Assembly (NCBI GenBank): GCA_028293625.1
Contig: JAQGOL010000037.1
Span: 1-64,000, forward strand
Length of the DNA: 64,000 bases
Direction: 5' to 3'
Source: Chthoniobacteraceae bacterium
GTDB lineage: Bacteria > Verrucomicrobiota > Verrucomicrobiia > Chthoniobacterales > Chthoniobacteraceae
Part shown: positions 7,753 to 16,297 of the stretch, piece by piece
Numbering within the stretch: the first letter of the stretch is position 1
How the letters are laid out: each line of letters starts with the position of its first letter
The notes under the pieces: model-generated
The model's database searches: none
Told to the model about the DNA's origin: nothing
Seen by the model: the letters and a program-made list of their open reading frames with translations, nothing else
Made by a program: the position numbers and the translations under genes

Positions 7753-9087
7753 CTAAAATGTGATCCCGATCTGAGCGCCGAGAACCCATGCGTCTGGAAT
7801 CCGGCCCGTGCCACCCGGATTTACGATATATTGCACATCGGGCTGGATGGAAGCGAACTTGGTAAACTGGATCCGATAGCCGGCCTCCACTACAAGTTCG
7901 TAACGGGGGTCGCCATTTCCAAGGAAAATTTGAGTTCCTGCGTAAGCGCGGCTAAACCGGCCATAGATGAGACCAAGGATTGTTTTGTCCTCGTCCCGGG
8001 TCGGAAACAGTCCGGTGTAGACGACACCCGCGTTCACCTGGAAAGGGATGATTGATACCTTTTCCTGCGGATAGAGTCCGGATGCGGCCCAGAGAATTAA
8101 TCCCTGATCGCTGCCCGGTTTTTCCTGAAAAACCATTTGATCGGCATGGACATAGCCGCCGTAGGAGTTTTCTGATCTCTCCAGTCTCCCAAATTGAGGG
8201 TATGCCCAAGGGGAATAACTTCCGCCTATCCAGTAGTGTCCGGGCAAGCCTTTCATCTTTACCGGCGCAACGGTTTTGCCATCGCAAGCTGACTCGTCGG
8301 GTACCGGTTTTTTAAAGAATTCAGGCGTCCAGGCAAATTGCGCGATAAGGAAGACGCCATCATCCCGGTGAATTCCCCAATCAAGGCCATGATGGGAAGA
8401 ATCAAAGATATGGCGCCAAGTTTGAAAGACGCCTACCTGCGCATTGAACTCGGGAACGGGATCGATGCGCAACCTCGCGGCCCAGGTGGCGAAAGGATAG
8501 GCCGAGAACTGAGTATCAAAGAGAACATTCCGGATATCGCCATTGATGCCATTGTTCATGTAGAGGCCGTAAAGAGGCGACGAATTAAAATCATCAGACG
8601 CCCCATACCGGCCCAGCTTGAGGGATATCTTGTCGTTGAGAAAATGCTGATCGAGCAGGAACTGGTATACGAAGAAGCTTTGGCCTCCATAAACCTGCTG
8701 GGAGTTATAAATGCTGCCGACATATTTATTCGTCAAACTCGGCCCGTCGCGCTCCACGAAACTAACGAGGAAATGCCCCCCCGGCCATCCGAAGATTTTA
8801 TCCAACCCGAACGTGACACCGAAATAGATATTGTCCGTATAAGTAAAACCTTGCTTGCGACCGCCGCTTGGGTTGCCCGCTATGTCGCTCACATAATAGC
8901 TTTCAAATGTATAGCCATCAGCCGCAAGGCGGCTTCGTAGTCCGCCCAGGTTTCCAAGAGCATAACTGCCCGTCCACCAACTGGCGGATGTTTCCTGTGG
9001 AGAGCCGACTCCGGCACTTTCCTGGGCGAATGAATAATTAAGAGAGAAGGCAACAGACGCTGCCCCGGCGAGGAGGAACTTGTTCAT
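7753..9087 (-). CDS. oprB: OprB-family carbohydrate-selective outer membrane porin (444 aa)
   Basis: A Sec signal peptide (MNKFLLAGAASVAFSLNYSF, then AQES) is followed by an OprB-type beta-barrel: early WWTGSYALGNLGGLRSRLAA, the 'DNIYFGVTFGLDKIFGWPGG' region, LKLGRYGASDDFNSSPLYGL, and a C-terminal barrel ending in an aromatic residue (VLGAQIGITF). Length 444 is typical. OprB porins let sugars through the outer membrane. The gene lies 67 bp downstream of fruK on the same strand, so it is probably co-transcribed with the fructose PTS, placing outer-membrane entry, inner-membrane phosphorylation and the first kinase in one unit. Substrate identity (fructose) is inferred from context. Confidence 0.88.
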   Translation of the reverse strand: MNKFLLAGAASVAFSLNYSFAQESAGVGSPQETSASWWTGSYALGNLGGLRSRLAADGYTFESYYVSDIAGNPSGGRKQGFTYTDNIYFGVTFGLDKIFGWPGGHFLVSFVERDGPSLTNKYVGSIYNSQQVYGGQSFFVYQFLLDQHFLNDKISLKLGRYGASDDFNSSPLYGLYMNNGINGDIRNVLFDTQFSAYPFATWAARLRIDPVPEFNAQVGVFQTWRHIFDSSHHGLDWGIHRDDGVFLIAQFAWTPEFFKKPVPDESACDGKTVAPVKMKGLPGHYWIGGSYSPWAYPQFGRLERSENSYGGYVHADQMVFQEKPGSDQGLILWAASGLYPQEKVSIIPFQVNAGVVYTGLFPTRDEDKTILGLIYGRFSRAYAGTQIFLGNGDPRYELVVEAGYRIQFTKFASIQPDVQYIVNPGGTGRIPDAWVLGAQIGITF

Positions 9088-9154
9088 AGGATTGAGGAGG
9101 AACTGTCAGGAAACGGGCCGGGGTGGTCTCAATCGCGAGTGGGAATAGGTTATT

Positions 9155-10090
9155 TCATCGGAGAATTACTTGTTTGGAGTAGGATCTCACCGCTTCGAAC
9201 GCTGACTGACTTTGAAGATTTCGGGTCAGCGCGGCAACCGAGAACGCCGTGGCGAGGCGGGCCGACTCCTGAAGGGAAAGTTGCCGCAATTGGGCGGAAA
9301 CCAGTCCGGCAACCATGGCATCCCCTGCCCCGACAGTACTAAGCACTTCCACGTCGGGCGGATGGGCGATGACCGTTTCCTTTCCGGACACAAAACACGC
9401 GCCCTCCTTGCCCATGGAAACGACCACCAGGTCAATGCCTTTGGTTATGAGATTACGGGCGGCATCGACCACGTCATCATGGGTTGGCAATGGGTGACCA
9501 AGCAACGCTTCCAGTTCATGGATATTCGGTTTGATGATGTTGGGAAGCGCATCGAGAGCGAGACGAAGCGGTTCACCGCTTGTATCAAGGAGCACTTTGC
9601 GTCCCCGGCCTTTTAATGCCGCTATCAGGTGGAGATAGATGGCGGGGTCGACCCCGGGTGGCAAACTTCCGCCCAAAGTAACCCAGGTGCAATCCACTCC
9701 GTCCAGCCGCTCTTTAAGCAGTGCCAGATCAGTAGCGGCGGGGGCGGGACCCGGATAGTTGATGTCAGTAGTCTGATGGAGGACCGGATCGCTTATCTTG
9801 ATTCCGATCCGGGTTTCTCCAAGTATCCGGACAAAATAATCGCGAATCCCTTTTTCCAGGAAAAGCGATTCAAACGACGCGCAGTTTTCCTTCCCAAAAA
9901 AACCGGTCACTGCGACACGATGACCAGCATCGGCAAGGGAAACGGCTACGTTGACCCCTTTTCCTCCCGGGTTCGAACGCACCTGCTCAACCCGGTTGAC
10001 GATCCCGGCGGTGAAGTTGGAGACAGTAACCGTCTGATCAATTGCCGGATTGAGTGTGACCGTAACAACATCAAATGGGGCGGTTGGCAT
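9155..10090 (-). CDS. fruK: 1-phosphofructokinase (311 aa)
   Basis: PfkB-family sugar kinase: VVTVTLNPAIDQTVTV at the N-terminus, the substrate-binding NPGGKGVNVAVSLADAGHRV motif, and the C-terminal STVGAGDAMVAGLVSA motif with the catalytic Asp of G-A-G-D. N-P-A-I-D plus P-G-G-K-G-V-N is the signature of 1-phosphofructokinase, tagatose-6-phosphate kinase and LacC; the PTS context decides for FruK, which converts fructose 1-phosphate to fructose 1,6-bisphosphate. The frame is open to 10150, but the ATG at 10090 (MPTAPFDVVTV) fits the family and leaves 14 bp after the upstream gene instead of an overlap. Confidence 0.93.
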   Translation of the reverse strand: MPTAPFDVVTVTLNPAIDQTVTVSNFTAGIVNRVEQVRSNPGGKGVNVAVSLADAGHRVAVTGFFGKENCASFESLFLEKGIRDYFVRILGETRIGIKISDPVLHQTTDINYPGPAPAATDLALLKERLDGVDCTWVTLGGSLPPGVDPAIYLHLIAALKGRGRKVLLDTSGEPLRLALDALPNIIKPNIHELEALLGHPLPTHDDVVDAARNLITKGIDLVVVSMGKEGACFVSGKETVIAHPPDVEVLSTVGAGDAMVAGLVSAQLRQLSLQESARLATAFSVAALTRNLQSQSAFEAVRSYSKQVILR

Positions 10091-10104
10091 GGGAACTTTA
10101 GTTT

Positions 10105-12570
10105 TTAAGCAGAAAAAGGAAGTGCTCTGACTTCCTCCGCGTTTTTGCATTCAAGAGCCGCCATGGCTAAAACCTGCGCCTGGGTTCGCGAGATAGTCCG
10201 CAGATGCGCTTTGATCGCCGCAACGCTTGGAAGAGTCATGCTTAACTCGCTCACGCCAAGTCCCGCCAAAATCGCCGCACCGCGCGGATCCCCGGCGATC
10301 CCTCCGCAGACACCGACCCATTTTTTAGCCGAAGCCGCGGCGCGCACAGTCATATCGATCATGCGTAGCACAGCCGGGTGAAGTCCATCAACCTGCTTGG
10401 CGAGCGCGGGATGCATCCGATCCATCGCGAGGACGTACTGGGTTAGATCGTTGGTGCCGACAGAGAAGAAGTCGCATTCTTTGGCGAACTCAGCAGCCAT
10501 GACGACGGTTGAAGGAACTTCAACCATGATCCCGATCTCGATCGGCGGCACACCGAGTTCGGCGCGGATCTGCTCAGCCATTTCTTTTGCGGAACGGAGC
10601 TCTTCAAGTGTCGCAATCATCGGAAACATCATTTTGACCGGGCCGGTCAGTGATGCGCGATAGATGGCGCGCAGCTGGGGAATAAAGAGCTCGGGCTTTC
10701 TCAAACAAAGCCGAATGCCGCGTACTCCCAAAAACGGGTTTTCTTCGTCGGGCAATGCGAGGTAAGGAACTACTTTGTCGCCGCCGATGTCGAGAGTTCG
10801 GATGACAAGCGGCAATCCATTGAGGGCGCGTGTCATGGTTGTATAAGCTTCAAACTGCTCTTCCTCGGACGGCGGCGTGCTTCTTTCCAAAAAAAGGAAC
10901 TCGGTGCGAAGAAGCCCGATGCCCTCGGCCCCCGCCTCGACCGCCGGGCCCGCTTCGGAGGCTTTTCCAATATTGGCGACTATTTCGACCCGATGGCCGT
11001 CGGTCATGATGGCGGGCTGGTATCGGGTAAAGTATTCCTCGTCGCGACGCTGCCTGAGGTCGTTTTGAAATTGCCGGGCCGAGTCGAGTTCAGACGCGCT
11101 TGGCTCGATATAGAGATGCCCGGAGGTTCCATCCAGAACGCAGACAATCCCGGCGGTGAGCGAGAGGACCGAGGCGCCTGCGCCGACCACTGCGGGAATG
11201 TCCAATGAACGCGCTATAATGGCTGTGTGCGAAGTGCCTCCGCCCGAGACCGTGCAGAGCCCCAGGATGCGCTTTGGGTCAAGGCGCGCGGTATCCGAAG
11301 GAGTAAGGTCGTCGGCCACCAGGATAACAGGCTCGTCGGGCAGTTGCGTTTCGCCGTGCTCGGGCGTGCCCGCAAGGACGCGCAGGACACGCTGGCCGAC
11401 ATCATGCAAATCGGCCGCGCGTCCGGCGAGGCGCTCATTTTGCATCTGCTGCACCTCGCTCACGCGCTCATCGATAATTCGTTGCCACGACCAGGCAGCG
11501 CCATGACCGGCGTCAATCAGAATGGAAACCGACGTGCGCAGCTCGCTGTCGTTAAGGAATGCCTGATGCGCGCGGAAGATGGCCGCCTCGGCCTTGCCCG
11601 CGCGCGTTTTCATCACGTTATACATCTCCTCCAACTGCGCACAGGCCGATTCAATGGCCCGGTTGAGCTTTTGCCGTTCCCCGGCGGGATCGCCTTCATT
11701 GTCTTTGACCACGATCTGCGTTCCTTGAAAGTGGTGAAGCCTGCCAATAGCCAATCCCGGCGATGCGCCGACCCCGCTGATCGAACGGCCGCTTGATTCA
11801 GGGATCCACCCGGGCATTTGGGGAGCGCCTTCTTTTTTGACCTCGTCGCCGAGTCCGCTGGCAACGGCCGCCTTCAATGCCTGAAGAGCCGCATCGGCAT
11901 CGGGACCGCTTGCAATCAGGCGCAGGGTGGCACCGCCCGGGGCGCCAAGTTTGAGAAGCGAGACCATCGCTTTGCCATTGGCGGTCTTGCCATTGAACTC
12001 GACCCGGATTTCCGAGGCAAACTCGGCGGCCATATCGAAAAAAACCATGGCAGGGCGGGCGTGGAGCCCGGCGCCGGGCGGCAATGTGGCGTCGATCTGT
12101 CTTGCCCCTTCCAAGGTCTCAACAGTGGGAGCCTCGCCGGCATGGCGGCGATTGAGTTCGGCAACGATCTCGGCAGGATTATTTGTGCTGGCCAGCCGAT
12201 GGGCAATAGCCTCGTCATCGAGCACATCACTAAGGGATGCGAGAATGGCAAGATGTTCATCTGACTTGGCCGCGATCCCAACGACAAGCCGGACGATTTG
12301 GCCCGGATTCCACTCCACCCCCTCGGGGACCTGAACGACGGAAACGCCTGTGTGATGGATGAGCTCCCTGTCTTTCTGCATCCCGTGCGGGATGGCGATT
12401 CCTTTTCCCAGGTAGGTGTTGGCTTGTTGCTCGCGCCCAAGCATGCTCTCCACATAACCGGGCGCAATGTGGCCCGCCGCGACAAGCACCTCGCCCGCGG
12501 CACGGATGGCGGCCTCCTTGGTCGGCACACGGACGGCAAGCTGGACGCTCTGATTGGTAAGTTCGATCAT
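10105..12570 (-). CDS. fruB: multiphosphoryl transfer protein EIIA(Fru)-HPr-EI (821 aa)
   Basis: Three PTS modules in one chain. EIIA of the fructose/mannitol type occupies residues 1-~145 with phospho-His62 (GIAIPHGMQKD). HPr is at ~158-245 with His170 (GAGLHARPAMVFFDM). Enzyme I runs from ~265 to 821 with phospho-His448 (GGGTSHTAIIARSLDIPA), the PEP-binding LLRTEFLF at ~553-560 and the C-terminal catalytic Cys755 (GVCGGIAGDPRG). The phosphate path PEP to EI to HPr to EIIA is therefore in one polypeptide feeding FruA. It lies 22 bp downstream of fruA and 14 bp upstream of fruK. E. coli FruB lacks EI; this fuller fusion occurs in other bacteria. The symbol is by analogy. Confidence 0.93.
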   Translation of the reverse strand: MIELTNQSVQLAVRVPTKEAAIRAAGEVLVAAGHIAPGYVESMLGREQQANTYLGKGIAIPHGMQKDRELIHHTGVSVVQVPEGVEWNPGQIVRLVVGIAAKSDEHLAILASLSDVLDDEAIAHRLASTNNPAEIVAELNRRHAGEAPTVETLEGARQIDATLPPGAGLHARPAMVFFDMAAEFASEIRVEFNGKTANGKAMVSLLKLGAPGGATLRLIASGPDADAALQALKAAVASGLGDEVKKEGAPQMPGWIPESSGRSISGVGASPGLAIGRLHHFQGTQIVVKDNEGDPAGERQKLNRAIESACAQLEEMYNVMKTRAGKAEAAIFRAHQAFLNDSELRTSVSILIDAGHGAAWSWQRIIDERVSEVQQMQNERLAGRAADLHDVGQRVLRVLAGTPEHGETQLPDEPVILVADDLTPSDTARLDPKRILGLCTVSGGGTSHTAIIARSLDIPAVVGAGASVLSLTAGIVCVLDGTSGHLYIEPSASELDSARQFQNDLRQRRDEEYFTRYQPAIMTDGHRVEIVANIGKASEAGPAVEAGAEGIGLLRTEFLFLERSTPPSEEEQFEAYTTMTRALNGLPLVIRTLDIGGDKVVPYLALPDEENPFLGVRGIRLCLRKPELFIPQLRAIYRASLTGPVKMMFPMIATLEELRSAKEMAEQIRAELGVPPIEIGIMVEVPSTVVMAAEFAKECDFFSVGTNDLTQYVLAMDRMHPALAKQVDGLHPAVLRMIDMTVRAAASAKKWVGVCGGIAGDPRGAAILAGLGVSELSMTLPSVAAIKAHLRTISRTQAQVLAMAALECKNAEEVRALPFSA

Positions 12571-12592
12571 AACTCTCTTTTTGTTTAAGGCC

Positions 12593-14404
12593 TTAGAGCG
12601 CGGGAGACGGGAGCGTTATTGGCCGTTTTAGAAAAAACAGGGCGACGGTGGTGACGAATGTGCCGGCTGCGATTGCGATCAGGTAATAGGCAAGATGGGT
12701 CACAGCGCCGGGAATGAGAGCCGCGAAGATTCCGCCATGGGGAACAAGAAGTTGCACGCCCATTACCATCGAAATGGCACCCGCCGTGGCAGAGCCAAGG
12801 ACAAGCGCCGGGATCACCCGAATCGGGTCTTTCGCGGCGAATGGAATTGCGCCTTCGGTAATAAATGAAATGCCCAAGACAAGGGCAGGACCGCCCGCTT
12901 CGCGTTCCTCAAGGTCAAACCGGTTTTTGAAGAGAAACGCGGCCAGCCCCAAACCGAGGGCGGGCGTCATTCCGGCTGCCATGACGGCGGCCATGGGGGC
13001 GTAGATTTTGCTCGCAAGCAGACCGACGGCGAACGTGTAAGCGGCCTTGTTAATGGGGCCCCCCATGTCAAAAGCCATCATGCCACCGAGGATCATCCCG
13101 AGAAGAAGCCGGTTGGCGCCTTGCATTCCATTGAGCCAGTTGTTCAATCCATTGTTCAGGGCCTGAACCGGCGGCGCGATCGCGAATATCATCAGGAGTC
13201 CGACGATGATCGTGGAAAGAAAGGGCAGGATCAGCACCGGTTTAAGACCCTCCAGATTGACGGGCAGCCGGATATTGGTGGAGAGGAACTTTGTCAGGTA
13301 ACCGGCGAGAAATCCCGAGACAATTCCGCCAAGAAAACCAGCTCCAAGGGTCTGTGCAAGCATGCCGCCGATCAGACCGGGAGCGATACCCGGCCGATCG
13401 GCGATTGAGAACGCAATAAAGGCCGAAAGCACGGCCACAAAAAGATGGAACGCCGTGGCCCCGCCGATCTGGCTAAGCGCTGCCGCGAGCGTGCCGGGCT
13501 GATCGGCCGCGTTGACGCCGCCAATGGCAAAAGCCAGGGCAATGGCAAGGCCTCCGGCAATCACCACGGGCAGCATATACGAAACCCCGGTCATGAGGTG
13601 TTTGTACGGACCGGTCCGGGTTTGCGAGCGGCCGGCTTTTGCCTGTTCGGCAGACGAGCCGGCGTCAGGCGAACGGCCTCCGGAACTGTCCGCTGGAGCG
13701 GCCGTGAGCGCCGCGTTGATGGCGTCCTGGCCGGCGTGCATGGCCGCTTTGGTGCCCGTCATGTAAATCGGCTTGCCGGCAAATCGGGAAAGATCAACCT
13801 TGGTGTCGGCTGCGATCACCACGGCGTCGGCAGCCGCGATTTCCTCGGCTGTTAGCTGGTTTTTGGCCCCGACTGATCCCTGGGTTTCGATCCTGATGGT
13901 ATGGCCAAGAGCCACGGCGGCTTTTTCAAGAGCGTTTGCGGCCATGAAAGTGTGCGCAATCCCGGTTGGACAAGCCGTGATGCCGACCAACCGCCTGGCA
14001 TTGCTCACCTTCGTGGAATCGCTCTTCACAGGCACCGGAATCTCAGCCGCCGGAACTGACATTGTACTCTTTGCCATGGGCGTTGGTGGCGCGCCTCCCG
14101 GGGCAAGCGCAAGAGCCCCTTCAATCACCTCGCGCGAATGAACGATCGCTTCGCTGGTGCGCGTTTCATAAACCGGCTTGCCCGCAAAACGGCCCAGCTC
14201 GATCTGGATGTCGGTGGCCAAAAGCACGACGTCGGCCTCGGCAATGTCGCGTTCAGTCAGGACATTTTTTGAACCGACCGATCCTTGCGTTTCCACTTTA
14301 ATTCCATGGCCGAGTTGTTGGGCGGTTTTTTTCAAGGCCTCGGCTGCCATGAGAGTGTGCGCGATTCCAGTAGGGCACGAAGTGACGGCGACGATCTGTT
14401 TCAT
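12593..14404 (-). CDS. fruA: fructose-specific PTS permease EIIB-EIIB'-EIIC (603 aa)
   Basis: Two tandem EIIB domains: residues 1-100 with Cys10 (VTSCPTGIAHTLMAAEAL) and 138-240 with Cys145 (ITACPTGIAHTFMAANAL), joined by Pro-rich linkers, then the EIIC membrane domain from ~265 (YKHLMTGVSYMLPVVIAGGL) with about nine hydrophobic segments and DMGGPINKAAYTFAVG in the substrate region. It imports and phosphorylates fructose to fructose 1-phosphate using phosphate from the downstream EIIA-HPr-EI protein. Both EIIB copies keep the phosphorylatable Cys. First gene of the operon; the 5' region faces a divergent lipoprotein gene and contains an AT-rich direct repeat. Confidence 0.94.
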   Translation of the reverse strand: MKQIVAVTSCPTGIAHTLMAAEALKKTAQQLGHGIKVETQGSVGSKNVLTERDIAEADVVLLATDIQIELGRFAGKPVYETRTSEAIVHSREVIEGALALAPGGAPPTPMAKSTMSVPAAEIPVPVKSDSTKVSNARRLVGITACPTGIAHTFMAANALEKAAVALGHTIRIETQGSVGAKNQLTAEEIAAADAVVIAADTKVDLSRFAGKPIYMTGTKAAMHAGQDAINAALTAAPADSSGGRSPDAGSSAEQAKAGRSQTRTGPYKHLMTGVSYMLPVVIAGGLAIALAFAIGGVNAADQPGTLAAALSQIGGATAFHLFVAVLSAFIAFSIADRPGIAPGLIGGMLAQTLGAGFLGGIVSGFLAGYLTKFLSTNIRLPVNLEGLKPVLILPFLSTIIVGLLMIFAIAPPVQALNNGLNNWLNGMQGANRLLLGMILGGMMAFDMGGPINKAAYTFAVGLLASKIYAPMAAVMAAGMTPALGLGLAAFLFKNRFDLEEREAGGPALVLGISFITEGAIPFAAKDPIRVIPALVLGSATAGAISMVMGVQLLVPHGGIFAALIPGAVTHLAYYLIAIAAGTFVTTVALFFLKRPITLPSPAL

Positions 14405-14502
14405 ACAAAGATTTCTGCAGGAACGGGATAAACGGAGTCGGCGGCGGGAGCGCGGGGGAAGAGACTCTCATACAACGATCGAGTGAAAGGACGGCTTTGA
14501 GC

Positions 14503-14523
14503 TGACAAATTTTACAAATTTCA
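14503..14523. promoter_or_regulatory. AT-rich direct repeat between fruA and the divergent peptide-binding gene
   Basis: ACAAATTT occurs twice in direct orientation nine bases apart (14505-14512 and 14514-14521), in an AT-rich island inside GC-rich DNA, flanked by TG and CA. The position between two divergent starts fits an operator or core promoter element. No -10/-35 pair can be assigned with confidence, and no regulator gene is adjacent. Confidence 0.3.
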
Positions 14524-14640
14524 ACAAAAACACTCGCCACTCAAATGGGCGCCTCCGATGCCGGTATTTTGATGAATTTCCGACCACGCGATAGAAGCCC
14601 TTGGACGCCGGGCCGGTTTGATGCAATCTGCGGCTTCCAC

Positions 14641-16242
14641 GTGTTTCGCCAGCCTCATCCACTCCTGCTTTTGGTTCTAGTCTGCCTCCTTGGGGCGTGT
14701 TCGCGTCCCATGGACCGGGCCGACCTGGTGCTGCTCAATGGAGCGGAACCGGAGTCGATAGACCCGGCGCAAATCACCGGTCAGCCTGAGGGACGTATTT
14801 GCTACGCCTTGTTTGAAGGGCTCACTGCTTTTGATCAGACCGGCACGCCGCAGCCGGGCGTGGCGGAAAGCTGGGATATTTCCTCTGATGGACGCGTTTA
14901 CACGTTTCATCTGCGCAAAACGGCGAAATGGAGCAATGGCGACCCGGTGACAAGCGCCAACTTTCTTTCCTCGTGGCAGCGTACGCTTTCGCCGGCAACA
15001 GCGAGCGAGTATTCCTACCAGCTCCACTACATCCGCAATGCGCGCGATTTCAACGAAGGCAAACTCAGCGATTTCAGCCAGGTCGGCTTGCGGGCGCCCG
15101 ATCCTTACACGTTGGAGGTGACCCTCGATAATCCGACGCCGTTCTGGCTCGATCTCTGCGCCTTTTCGACGCTGCTGCCGGTCCACGTGCCGAGTGTGGA
15201 AGAGTGCGCCCGAAAAGGTGAGAGTTTTACCAAACCAGGCAAACTCATAGGCAACGGTGCTTACACGCTGAAAGAATGGCGCATCTTCGACCGGATCCGG
15301 CTCGAGAAAAATCCAAATTATTGGAACAAGGCGCATGTCGGGATGAATTCAATTGACGTGCTGCCGGCGGACAAGCCGATGACCGCCTACAATTTTTACG
15401 CAACCGGCGCGGCCGATCTGCTCATGGACAAAGGACTCGCTCCGACCATGCTGATGAACGAGTTCAAGGGGCGTCCCGATTTTCATGCGGCGCCGTTTTT
15501 GGGAAATTATTTTGTGCGATTCAACTGCACGCGCAAACCGTTTACCGATCCGCGAGTGCGTCTCGCATTCAGCCTGGTGGTGGATAAGAAATACCTCTGT
15601 GAGAATATCACACGGGCCGGAGAAGTGCCTGCCGACAGCCTGGTGCCGCACGACACGGCCGGTTATGAGCCGCCACCCGGGCTCAAACGCGATCCGGAGC
15701 GAGCCCGGCAGCTTTTAAAAGAAGCCGGTTTTCCGGGCGGAGCCGGTTTTCCGATTGTTTATTATCTTTATAAGGCCGGCAGCGACATGGATCAGAATAT
15801 CGCGGTCGAATTTCAGGCGACTTTGAAGCGCGAGCTCGGCGTGGAAATCCAGCTCGCCCAGCAGGAATGGAAGGTTTACCTCAATTCACTTAGCAACCTC
15901 GATTATGATCTCTGCCGCTCCTCCTGGGTTGGCGATTATAAAGATCCCAACACGTTCATGGACATGTTCCTAACCGATGGCGGCAACAATCGCACCGGCT
16001 GGAGCAGTAAAATTTACGACTCACTCATCGCTGACGCAGCCCGCGAACTCGACCCGCAAAAACGGTTTGCCATCTTCCGCGAAGCCGAAGAACTGCTTAT
16101 CAGCAAGGACGCGCCCATTTGCCCGCTCTTTTATTACGTCGGAATTCAGTTTTACGACAGCAACCGGCTGGGCGGGATCGAGGCGAACCTCATCGACGAA
16201 CACCCGCTGAAAAACATTTTCTGGAAGGATCGCCCCAGGTGA
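14641..16242 (+). CDS. peptide ABC transporter substrate-binding lipoprotein, OppA type (533 aa)
   Basis: SBP family 5 (OppA/DppA). After the lipoprotein signal (FRQPHPLLLLVLVCLLGAC), the N-terminal LNGAEPESIDPAQITG and GRICYALFEGLTAFDQTG match OppA; the KLIGNGAYTLKEWRIFDRIR and FNCTRKPFTDPRVRLAFSLV regions are also typical. It should bind oligopeptides outside the inner membrane. The frame is open from 14545 with ATGs at 14545 and 14572, but those give an implausibly long pre-signal segment; the GTG at 14641 gives a normal lipoprotein signal. No permease or ATPase genes are next to it, so the partner transporter must be elsewhere. Confidence 0.88.
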   Translation: MFRQPHPLLLLVLVCLLGACSRPMDRADLVLLNGAEPESIDPAQITGQPEGRICYALFEGLTAFDQTGTPQPGVAESWDISSDGRVYTFHLRKTAKWSNGDPVTSANFLSSWQRTLSPATASEYSYQLHYIRNARDFNEGKLSDFSQVGLRAPDPYTLEVTLDNPTPFWLDLCAFSTLLPVHVPSVEECARKGESFTKPGKLIGNGAYTLKEWRIFDRIRLEKNPNYWNKAHVGMNSIDVLPADKPMTAYNFYATGAADLLMDKGLAPTMLMNEFKGRPDFHAAPFLGNYFVRFNCTRKPFTDPRVRLAFSLVVDKKYLCENITRAGEVPADSLVPHDTAGYEPPPGLKRDPERARQLLKEAGFPGGAGFPIVYYLYKAGSDMDQNIAVEFQATLKRELGVEIQLAQQEWKVYLNSLSNLDYDLCRSSWVGDYKDPNTFMDMFLTDGGNNRTGWSSKIYDSLIADAARELDPQKRFAIFREAEELLISKDAPICPLFYYVGIQFYDSNRLGGIEANLIDEHPLKNIFWKDRPR

Positions 16243-16297
16243 AGCGCTTTCAGTGCAGCGCGCGGACTGCCGGTTTAATTCATTCTCCGGCCGCGTG

